Assembly (NCBI GenBank): GCA_964452115.1 | Contig: CAYVKY010000102.1 | Span: 1 to 8,513, forward strand | Direction of reading: 5' to 3' | DNA: 8,513 nt | DNA from: CAYVKY01 sp964452115 | GTDB lineage: Bacteria > Bacteroidota > Ignavibacteria > Tepidaquicellales > Tepidaquicellaceae | Shown here: piece after piece, positions 1 through 6,136 of the stretch | Numbering within the stretch: the first letter of the stretch is position 1 | Layout: the number at the start of each line of letters is the position of its first letter | Notes under the pieces: generated by a model | Told to the model about the DNA's origin: nothing | The model's database searches: none | Seen by the model: only the letters and a program-made list of their open reading frames with translations | Made by a program: the position numbers and the translations under genes

Positions 1-42
1 ATGTGATGCAGAAAAATGTTCTTTGCGGGTTATGTAAATCAT
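1..42 (-). CDS. 6-pyruvoyl-tetrahydropterin synthase / QueD family protein, N-terminal fragment (gene runs off the window)
   Basis: Reading the minus strand from an ATG at 42-40 gives 14 codons, MIYITRKEHFSASH, open to the window edge. This closely resembles the N-terminus of the PTPS/QueD family, where the first beta-strand carries an R-x-E/x-F-S-A-S/A-H motif and the His (residue 14 here) is the first zinc ligand. Family members convert 7,8-dihydroneopterin triphosphate to 6-pyruvoyl-tetrahydropterin or to 6-carboxy-tetrahydropterin, the latter in queuosine/7-deazaguanine synthesis. The start is well defined: an in-frame TAA lies upstream at 61-63 and no other ATG falls between. There is no Shine-Dalgarno, and the leader is A-rich. 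The gene is divergent from the efflux operon. Only 14 residues are visible, so the family call rests on a short but distinctive motif, and QueD cannot be separated from PTPS. Confidence 0.68.
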   Translation of the reverse strand, partial: MIYITRKEHFSASH

Positions 43-113
43 AAAATTATTTTTTTCAAGTTAATTAATTATTTCCATTTAAAATATATAAAAATATTTT
101 TTGAAGGAACATT

Positions 114-140
114 TGAAACTTATGGATAACCTGAAACGTA
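114..140 (+). promoter_or_regulatory. Candidate ECF-sigma-type promoter (TGAAAC-N17-CGTA)
   Basis: TGAAAC at 114-119 is followed after 17 bases by CGTA at 137-140. This is close to the TGAAAC-N16/17-CGTA arrangement known for ECF (extracytoplasmic function, envelope stress) sigma factors such as Bacillus SigW. The sequence just upstream is A/T-rich and also includes GGAAC at 106-110, another ECF-like -35 core. Transcription would start near 147, giving a leader of about 110 bases before the TolC-like gene. The match is to a consensus from a distant phylum, and short motifs occur by chance, so this is a hypothesis only. Confidence 0.22.
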
Positions 141-228
141 ATTAATTATATAGTTTAGCAGTATTCTACATTTACAAATTGAAACATTAAATAATAAATT
201 ATGCACTACCTTTTATCTAAAAGTTAAT

Positions 229-236
229 TATTTTTG
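229..236 (+). promoter_or_regulatory. TAnnTTTG -7 box (Bacteroidota-type) before the efflux operon
   Basis: TATTTTTG matches the TAnnTTTG -7 element recognised by the primary sigma factor of Bacteroidota. The element ends 19 bases before the ATG at 256, so the transcript would have a very short leader. No TTTG or TTG -33 element stands about 20 bases upstream, which weakens the call, and the octamer is fairly likely by chance in such T-rich DNA. The same octamer occurs before the gene at 8238. Confidence 0.28.
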
Positions 237-255
237 CTAAATACATAAATTATAC

Positions 256-1605
256 ATGAAAATACTTAATTATTTTGCTATAGCAATTTTGATCTTTCTC
301 ACTGCAGGGGCAGTTCATTCGCAGGAAACAATAGACCTGAGGACTGCAGTCCAGACAGCAATTAATAATGACCCTAACGTATCACAGCTTAAAAATGTTG
401 TTGATATACAAAAACTGTATGTAAAATCTTCGAAAGGAGAACTGCTTCCGACCTTATCTTTATCCGGCGGTTATAACAGAACCAATTCCTTTAATAAAGG
501 CGGAGTGTTTTATCAGAACGGCGTTCCCCTCAGTGTAAACGATGAATCATACACAACCGAAACATATAATGTAGGAGTTAATTCAAATCTTTTGCTGTTC
601 AATGGATTTGCAAATTATAAAAATATTGAACTGTCAAAGCAGAATGAAGCATCAGCATCAATATCTTATGAAAAAGCAAAATATGATATTGTCATAGAAA
701 TTTATCAGAAATATTATGACCTTATTAAAAAACAGAACATAGTTACTCAGGACGAACAGATACTCTCAGATGCAGAGTCAACACTTGGGCAGATAAAAGA
801 ATACGTTAATGTCGGAATCAAGACCATCGCAGATGTATATAAACAGGACGCACAGGTTGCTCAAAATGAACTTGACCTTGAGAATTCACGCAATGATTTG
901 TCGAAATCAAAAATAGCTTTGCTTTCGGCAATGAGTGTTGACCTTAATAAACAATTTGACATTGACCCGAAGTATAAAAATGTAAGAATGGATACTTCAG
1001 ATCTTGCACCTGTATTGAATCAATACAGAGACGACAAAGCTCTCGTTAAAAGCGCACTCGAAAACAGGTATGACTACATTTTTGCACAAAAAGAGATTGA
1101 GGTTTCAAAACTTGAATATGATATATCGCAACGGACACTTTATTCGCCGACCCTGTCAGCATTCGGTAATTACAACATTAACGGAAACCATATAAATGAT
1201 ATAACAAATAACAGGGTTTTTTCACTGGGACTTTCTCTGAGCTATCCTATTTTTCAGGGCTTCCAGACCGATGTTCAGTCGCAGGTTGCGGAAATAAATA
1301 TTCAGCAGAAAAATCTGAATTTGGTTAATCTTGAAAAACAGATTACTTCGGACTTGAAAAATGCAGTTCTGGACCTGCAGTCAAATTACAAGCAGGTTGA
1401 GATTATTGACCGAAGCCTTAAGTCCGCCGAACAGGATAAAATTCTTTCGGAAGAAAATTTCAAAATCGGACTCGGCACGCTGCTTGACGTTCAGACGGCA
1501 ACAACACGATACAATAATCTTTTGATTCAGAAAATAAATTCAGTATATAATTTTTTAATATCGCGCGAGATAATAGAATATCTTGCGGGAAGGCTTAAAT
1601 ATTAA
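256..1605 (+). CDS. TolC family outer-membrane efflux protein
   Basis: This encodes the outer-membrane channel of a tripartite export system, expected to trimerise into a beta-barrel with a long periplasmic alpha-helical tunnel. The 449 residues start with a Sec signal peptide (hydrophobic core about 6-19, likely cleavage after S22 in AVHS-QE). There is no lipobox cysteine, unlike NodT-type lipoproteins. Two OEP repeats follow, about 26-230 and 255-445. Their equivalent landmarks are LLFNGF (113-118) and PIFQGF (331-336) at the end of strand segments, and VGIKTIADV (186-194) and IGLGTLLDV (404-412) in the helical hairpins. This is the internal duplication typical of the family, and the length is normal. 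It is the first gene of the operon, ending 22 bases before the adaptor gene. The ATG at 256 is chosen because it directly begins the signal peptide; no Shine-Dalgarno is present. The partners imply export, but the substrate is unknown. Confidence 0.93.
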   Translation: MKILNYFAIAILIFLTAGAVHSQETIDLRTAVQTAINNDPNVSQLKNVVDIQKLYVKSSKGELLPTLSLSGGYNRTNSFNKGGVFYQNGVPLSVNDESYTTETYNVGVNSNLLLFNGFANYKNIELSKQNEASASISYEKAKYDIVIEIYQKYYDLIKKQNIVTQDEQILSDAESTLGQIKEYVNVGIKTIADVYKQDAQVAQNELDLENSRNDLSKSKIALLSAMSVDLNKQFDIDPKYKNVRMDTSDLAPVLNQYRDDKALVKSALENRYDYIFAQKEIEVSKLEYDISQRTLYSPTLSAFGNYNINGNHINDITNNRVFSLGLSLSYPIFQGFQTDVQSQVAEINIQQKNLNLVNLEKQITSDLKNAVLDLQSNYKQVEIIDRSLKSAEQDKILSEENFKIGLGTLLDVQTATTRYNNLLIQKINSVYNFLISREIIEYLAGRLKY

Positions 1606-1627
1606 TAAAAAAATAAATTTTCAATAT

Positions 1628-2971
1628 ATGGCAGAGGAAAATACGCAAAAAGTAAAGGTTAAAGCTGTGCTTTCTGATTCAAGAAAAAGAAAACGTAAAA
1701 AAAGAATTATTACGTTTTCTGTTCTTGCATTATTTCTGATAATCATAATTGCGGTTCTTTTAACGAATAAGAAGGAAAAATTAGTTGAAGTACAGACGGA
1801 AAAAGTTTCGCGCAGAAATATAGTACAAACCGTAACTGCAACAGGAAAAGTGCAGGCGGAAAAAAAGGTAAATATCAGCGCTGAAGTATCCGGAGAAATA
1901 ATCGCATTGCCTTTTAAGGAAGGTGATGAAGTGAAGCAGAACGACCTGGTTGTGAAAATTAAACCGGATGTGTATTATCCTCAGATACGGCAGCAGGAAG
2001 CCGGAATTAAAGTTCTTGAAAGCACACTTAAGGCTCAGGAAGTCAGCCTCAGGAAAAATGAACTTGACCTGAACCGTATAAAAGAACTCAGAGGCAAAGG
2101 TTTAGCCTCGCAGAGCGACCTTGACAATACTCAGGCAGCTTACGATGCAACTCTTGCAGCAATGAATACCACGCGCGCTCAGATAGGCCAGCAGCAGGCA
2201 TCTCTTGCTGCAGTTCAATATGACATGTCCAAAACCACAATTTATGCCCCTATGTCTGGAGTGATTACGCAGAAGAATAATGAAATCGGTGAGAAAGTGC
2301 TTGGAACTATGTCCAATATGGGTAATAATATCCTTACAATCTCAGACTTGTCATCAATGGAATGTGACGTGGATGTGAGTGAATCCGATGTTACATCAAT
2401 TAATTTAGGCGATACGGCAAAAATACAGATTGATGCATTTCCTGATGTTATTATGAAGGGAACGGTTTTTGAAATTGCAAATACCGCAACGGCGAAAAAT
2501 ACGGGTACGCAGGAAGAGGTAGTAAACTTCACGGTAAAAATCAGAGTAATTAATGAAGGTTATGACCTGAGGCCAGGGATGAGCTGCACAGTTGACATCG
2601 AAGTAAATAAGAAGAATGACGTACTGGCAGTGCCGATACAATCGGTAACTGCACGCGAAGGTGATACCACAAAGCAGGAAGGAATGCAGACGGACAATCC
2701 TGAATTAACGAGCACAAAGCAAAATGAACAGAATTTGAAAAAGTCAAAACCAAAAGAAATCGTATTTCTGATTGAAAACGGTTCTGCGAAAAAGCGGAGT
2801 GTAAAAACGGGAATAAGTGACGTTTCATATATTGAAATAATAGACGGCTTGTCCGGCAATGAAGATGTGGTAAAAGGAAGCTATAAAGCAATCAACAAAG
2901 ACCTCGATGAAAATGTGAAGGTAAAGGTGAACAATGATGTTAAAAAACCGGCACCAAATACTGAACAATAA
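1628..2971 (+). CDS. MacA/HlyD-type efflux RND/ABC periplasmic adaptor subunit
   Basis: This membrane-fusion protein connects the inner-membrane ABC permeases to the TolC-like channel. From the ATG at 1628 it has 447 residues. A short, very basic cytoplasmic N-terminus (RKRKKR about 19-26) is followed by one transmembrane helix (about 27-46). Next come a biotinyl-lipoyl-like half (about 80-113), an alpha-helical coiled-coil hairpin rich in Gln/Ala/Leu (about 115-200), the second lipoyl half (IYAPMSGVI, 205-213), a beta-barrel domain (about 243-326, with LRPGM at 314-318) and a membrane-proximal domain to about 433. A polar, low-complexity stretch (about 343-376) interrupts the last domain. 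An upstream in-frame ATG at 1583 would add 15 residues and overlap the TolC-like gene by 23 bases. I prefer 1628 because it leaves a 22-base gap and a normal N-terminus. Neither start has a Shine-Dalgarno. Confidence 0.92.
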   Translation: MAEENTQKVKVKAVLSDSRKRKRKKRIITFSVLALFLIIIIAVLLTNKKEKLVEVQTEKVSRRNIVQTVTATGKVQAEKKVNISAEVSGEIIALPFKEGDEVKQNDLVVKIKPDVYYPQIRQQEAGIKVLESTLKAQEVSLRKNELDLNRIKELRGKGLASQSDLDNTQAAYDATLAAMNTTRAQIGQQQASLAAVQYDMSKTTIYAPMSGVITQKNNEIGEKVLGTMSNMGNNILTISDLSSMECDVDVSESDVTSINLGDTAKIQIDAFPDVIMKGTVFEIANTATAKNTGTQEEVVNFTVKIRVINEGYDLRPGMSCTVDIEVNKKNDVLAVPIQSVTAREGDTTKQEGMQTDNPELTSTKQNEQNLKKSKPKEIVFLIENGSAKKRSVKTGISDVSYIEIIDGLSGNEDVVKGSYKAINKDLDENVKVKVNNDVKKPAPNTEQ

Positions 2972-2982
2972 ATTATATTAAA

Positions 2983-3666
2983 ATGAGTTTAATTAAAGTA
3001 GAAAATCTTCATAAGATTTACGAAATGGGAAACGAAGTGCTTCACGCTCTTGACGGCGTAAGTTTTACAATAGAGCGCGGAGAATACGTTGCCATTATGG
3101 GTCCATCAGGTTCAGGCAAATCAACTTTGATGAATATTATAGGCTGTCTTGATTCACCATCGCGCGGAAGATATACTTTAAATGAGAAGAACGTGAGCGA
3201 AATGGACGATGATGAACTTGCCAGAATCAGGAATAAGGAAATCGGATTTGTATTTCAGACTTTTAATTTGCTGCCGCGCAGTGATGCACTTCATAATGTT
3301 GAACTTCCGCTTGTATATTCAGGCGTAAGATACAGCGAGCGTATGGAAAAAGCAGAAGAAGCCCTGACAAACGTCGGGCTTGGAGACAGAATGAAACATA
3401 AGCCTAATGAAATGTCAGGCGGCCAAAGGCAGCGTGTTGCAGTCGCGCGTGCACTGGTAAACAATCCGTCGCTTGTGCTTGCGGATGAACCGACGGGAAA
3501 CCTTGATACAAAAACCGGTGATGAAATCATGACACTGTTTAATCAGTTAAATAAAGACGGGCATACAATCATTCTTGTAACTCACAATTCCGAAATCGCA
3601 AAACAGGCGAAACGCACATTGAAAATACGCGACGGAAAAATTGAAAAAGACTTTTTAAACGATTAA
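2983..3666 (+). CDS. ABC transporter ATP-binding protein (MacB/LolD type)
   Basis: This is the cytoplasmic ATPase that powers the two permeases encoded directly downstream. All motifs are present in 227 residues: Walker A GPSGSGKST (40-48), Q-loop Gln92 in FVFQTFNLLP, signature MSGGQRQR (144-151, Met in place of the usual Leu), Walker B LVLADEP (164-170) with catalytic Glu169, D-loop GNLD (172-175) and switch His201. The IMGPSGSGKSTLMNIIGCLD context and the FNLLP segment are characteristic of the MacB/LolD/FtsE group, in which ATP hydrolysis is coupled to mechanical movement of periplasmic domains rather than to passage through the membrane. In E. coli MacB this domain is fused to the permease; here it is a separate protein, as in LolD. 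The gene lies 11 bases after the adaptor gene and 7 bases before the first permease gene, so it is surely cotranscribed. Confidence 0.95.
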   Translation: MSLIKVENLHKIYEMGNEVLHALDGVSFTIERGEYVAIMGPSGSGKSTLMNIIGCLDSPSRGRYTLNEKNVSEMDDDELARIRNKEIGFVFQTFNLLPRSDALHNVELPLVYSGVRYSERMEKAEEALTNVGLGDRMKHKPNEMSGGQRQRVAVARALVNNPSLVLADEPTGNLDTKTGDEIMTLFNQLNKDGHTIILVTHNSEIAKQAKRTLKIRDGKIEKDFLND

Positions 3667-3673
3667 TGTAATT

Positions 3674-4900
3674 ATGAACTTTTTTCTTGAATTAAAGGAA
3701 AATATTATCATATCCTACAAATCAATTGTAGATAATAAACTCAGGTCGCTTCTTGCAACACTGGGTATCGTGATTGGAATTGTAGCAGTTACATTAATGC
3801 AGACGGCAATCGAAGGCATTAACAATGCATTCGAAAAAAGTATTGCATCAATAGGTGCTGATGTGCTTTATGTGCAGAAATATGAATGGTTCAACCGCGA
3901 AGATTTTGAACTCTTCCGCAACAGGAGAGACATCAATCTTAAACATTATGAGTTCCTGAAAAAGAATCTGACTACGGCGGCTTCCATCTGCCCGACAACT
4001 GCAACATCGCGCTCTGTGCAATACGGCGGACTTTCACTTGAAGGCGTATTTGTGTACGGAACAACTGATGAATACCAGAAAACAGTCGGATTGAATATTG
4101 ACGATGGAAGGTTTTTTTCTCAAAGAGAGTCGGAAGGAGGCTACCCTGTGATTATAATCGGAATGGATATTAAGAATGCATTTTTCCAGAATGAAAATCC
4201 TCTCGGAAAAGTAATCAAAGTCGGAACTTATTCGTTCAATATAATCGGGGTTGCTGAAAAACAGGGAAGTATGCTCGGACTTTTCAGCCTTGATAAACAG
4301 GTTATTATTCCAATGAGTGAATTTATGAAATTATTCGGAACGAGAAGGTCTATTACGATTGATATTAAGGCAGAGGATTTAACAAAAATTGAAGATACAA
4401 AGGAAGAAGTCAGATATGTGATGCGAAAGGCGAGGAACATTCCGCTTGGCGGCAAAGATGACTTCGGAATAAATCAGCAGGAACAATTCAGACAGACTTA
4501 TGACTCGTTGACTTCGCTGATTAAAACCATCGGACTTGTTATCACAGGGTTGTCTCTTCTTGTCGGTTCAGTCGGAATAACGAACATAATGTTTGTTTCA
4601 GTTAAGGAGAGAACGAGAGAAATCGGTATCCGAAAGGCAATCGGTGCGAAGCGAAGTACAATACTTTTTCAGTTTTTAATTGAATCGTCAATGATTTGTT
4701 TATTTGGCGGACTTACCGGAATTTTAATAGCTTTCCCGATAAGTCTGATAATCAATGCATTTCTGCTTCCGGCTGCAATGCCGCTATGGATAGTGTTTGT
4801 GGGTATTTTTATTTCATTGCTTTTCGGCGTTTTATCGGGATTTATGCCCGCTTATAATGCTTCTAAACTGGATCCTGTGGATTCATTAAGGTACGAGTAA
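3674..4900 (+). CDS. MacB-like ABC transporter permease, first of a pair
   Basis: This inner-membrane permease has 408 residues and the four-helix MacB/FtsX topology. TM1 is about 27-45 (within LRSLLATLGIVIGIVAVTLM), then a large periplasmic MacB_PCD-type domain spans about 46-280, and three C-terminal helices lie at about 283-306, 337-360 and 371-394. The FtsX-domain hallmark ERTREIGIRKAIGAK (312-326) sits in the cytoplasmic coupling loop, and the C-terminus is PAYNASKLDPVDSLRYE. Conserved landmarks in the periplasmic part include DGRFF (144-148) and NENPLGK (173-179). There is no ATPase domain, so it depends on the ATPase encoded 7 bases upstream. It is paralogous to the next gene along its whole length, which suggests the two form a heterodimer. 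The start at 3674 lacks a Shine-Dalgarno but gives the expected short amphipathic N-terminus. Confidence 0.93.
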   Translation: MNFFLELKENIIISYKSIVDNKLRSLLATLGIVIGIVAVTLMQTAIEGINNAFEKSIASIGADVLYVQKYEWFNREDFELFRNRRDINLKHYEFLKKNLTTAASICPTTATSRSVQYGGLSLEGVFVYGTTDEYQKTVGLNIDDGRFFSQRESEGGYPVIIIGMDIKNAFFQNENPLGKVIKVGTYSFNIIGVAEKQGSMLGLFSLDKQVIIPMSEFMKLFGTRRSITIDIKAEDLTKIEDTKEEVRYVMRKARNIPLGGKDDFGINQQEQFRQTYDSLTSLIKTIGLVITGLSLLVGSVGITNIMFVSVKERTREIGIRKAIGAKRSTILFQFLIESSMICLFGGLTGILIAFPISLIINAFLLPAAMPLWIVFVGIFISLLFGVLSGFMPAYNASKLDPVDSLRYE

Positions 4901-4906
4901 AAAATT

Positions 4907-6136
4907 ATGTTTGTATTTATAGAAATAGTAAAACTTGCAATTCAGACAATCCGGAGCAACAAACTCAGGTCGTCTCTGACACTGCTCGGTATTGTTATCG
5001 GGCTGTTTTCAATAATTGCGATTATGACGGCTCTGACGGCACTGCAGTCAGGCATCGAAAGCGGTTTAAGCCAGCTTGGAAGCAATACATTTCAGATACA
5101 AAAATTTCCTGCGTTGAGTTTTGGCGGTCCGCAGATGGGAAAATACCGTAACAGGCCCGACATCACATACGAACAGGGTATGCGGCTTATCCAGGAGGCT
5201 ACTGAGTACAGATATATATCGCTTGAAAATTGGAAAATGGGCAAAACATTTAAGTACGGCAAGTATAACACAAATCCGAATATGGCAATTGCAGGAGTGA
5301 ATGCGGATTTTCCGCCGGCGAATGATTATACAATAAGCGAAGGAAGATTTTTCACGGATAAGGAAGTAGAAGCAGCATCTGAAGTAACGGTAATCGGAGT
5401 CGAGATAGTTGAAAAATTATTCCCGAACGAAAATCCACTCGGAAAAAGAATTAATCTTGACGGTCACGAATTTCTTGTAATCGGTGTTTTCGAATCAAAA
5501 GGTTCAAGTTTCGGACAGAGCATGGACAACTTTGCTGCCATTCCTATCACAAAAAGTCTTGATATATACGGCAGGCAGAATTCAATAAATATAAGCGTGC
5601 AGTCACGCGATAAATCATCCTATGATGCAACTGTTGAAAATATAACTGCGGTATTCAGGGTAATCAGAGGACTCGGACCGGGAGAGGATAATAATTTTGA
5701 AATTTATTCAAATGAGTCTCTCATAAGTTCAGTAAACAATTTCACAAAATATTTTAAATACGGAGCAGCATTTATTTCTTTCATAGCACTGCTTGCCGCG
5801 GGAATCGGCATTATGAATATTATGCTCGTGTCGGTTACCGAGCGCACAAAGGAAATAGGCATAAGAAAATCTATTGGTGCAAAAAACAGAAATATACTTA
5901 CTCAGTTTTTAACGGAGGCAATTATATTATGCCAGTTCGGAGGTCTGATAGGAATTATACTCGGTGTTGTGTCGGGAAATATTCTCGGCATTTATCTGAA
6001 AGCAAAAATTGTGATTCCTATTGACTGGATTGTAATCGGTGTTGTTGTCTGCACCATAGTGGGTGTGGTATTTGGCACATATCCTGCATATAAGGCAGCG
6101 AAGCTCAATCCCATTGATGCGCTGCACTATGAATAG
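4907..6136 (+). CDS. MacB-like ABC transporter permease, second of a pair
   Basis: This 409-residue permease is the likely partner of the permease encoded 6 bases upstream. It has the same order of parts: TM1 about 24-43 (within RSSLTLLGIVIG), a periplasmic domain about 45-280 with EGRFF (145-149) and NENPLGK (174-180), then helices about 284-307, 337-362 and 371-393. The coupling loop ERTKEIGIRKSIGAK occupies 312-326, exactly the same residue numbers as in the first permease, and the C-terminus is PAYKAAKLNPIDALHYE. Both proteins also share an NR-x-DI motif after TM1 (82-86 here). The periplasmic domains otherwise differ considerably, for instance a Gly/Pro-rich stretch at about 72-79 here. 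It is the last gene of the operon, and its stop overlaps the stop of the convergent phosphotransferase gene. Confidence 0.93.
   Translation: MFVFIEIVKLAIQTIRSNKLRSSLTLLGIVIGLFSIIAIMTALTALQSGIESGLSQLGSNTFQIQKFPALSFGGPQMGKYRNRPDITYEQGMRLIQEATEYRYISLENWKMGKTFKYGKYNTNPNMAIAGVNADFPPANDYTISEGRFFTDKEVEAASEVTVIGVEIVEKLFPNENPLGKRINLDGHEFLVIGVFESKGSSFGQSMDNFAAIPITKSLDIYGRQNSINISVQSRDKSSYDATVENITAVFRVIRGLGPGEDNNFEIYSNESLISSVNNFTKYFKYGAAFISFIALLAAGIGIMNIMLVSVTERTKEIGIRKSIGAKNRNILTQFLTEAIILCQFGGLIGIILGVVSGNILGIYLKAKIVIPIDWIVIGVVVCTIVGVVFGTYPAYKAAKLNPIDALHYE
6127..6136. other. 10-base overlap of convergent stop codons, inverted-repeat sequence
   Basis: CTATGAATAG contains the TAG stop of the second permease (6134-6136) and, on the other strand, the TAG stop of the phosphotransferase (6129-6127). 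Its outer four bases on each side (CTAT/ATAG) are an inverted repeat, so each strand ends in ATAG. There is no spacer for a terminator between the genes. Confidence 0.9.

Larger units (their letters stand above)
43..255. other. Divergent intergenic region between the QueD-like gene and the efflux operon
   Basis: This very AT-rich 213-base spacer contains no convincing ORF and must hold the promoters of both flanking genes. It includes three copies of TGAAAC (114-119, 132-137, 180-185), two copies of the perfect 10-base palindrome TAATTAATTA (62-71 and 139-148), an ECF-like promoter candidate (114-140) and a TAnnTTTG box (229-236). I see no GC-rich hairpin that would act as a terminator, as expected between divergent genes. 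Confidence 0.7.

Noticed and set aside
3..44. Plus-strand open tail at the window start (short frame ending in TAA at 42-44)
   Set aside because: It has no recognisable sequence, whereas the minus strand of the same bases gives a distinctive PTPS/QueD-like N-terminus.
46..56. T-rich run as an intrinsic terminator
   Set aside because: No GC-containing stem precedes it, and it fits better as the A-rich leader of the minus-strand gene.
2242..2891. Several open frames on the minus strand inside the adaptor gene
   Set aside because: They are antisense to a strongly supported adaptor gene, overlap each other in different frames, and their translations show no recognisable domain.
3291..3530. Minus-strand open frame inside the ABC ATPase gene
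   Set aside because: It is antisense to the conserved ATPase motifs and has no family-like sequence of its own.
4228..4455. Minus-strand open frame inside the first permease gene
   Set aside because: It lies wholly antisense to the permease and looks like a by-product of its codon pattern.
5927..6127. Minus-strand open frame at the end of the second permease gene
   Set aside because: It is Cys/Asn/Tyr-rich antisense translation with no motif, while the sense frame encodes conserved FtsX-type helices.
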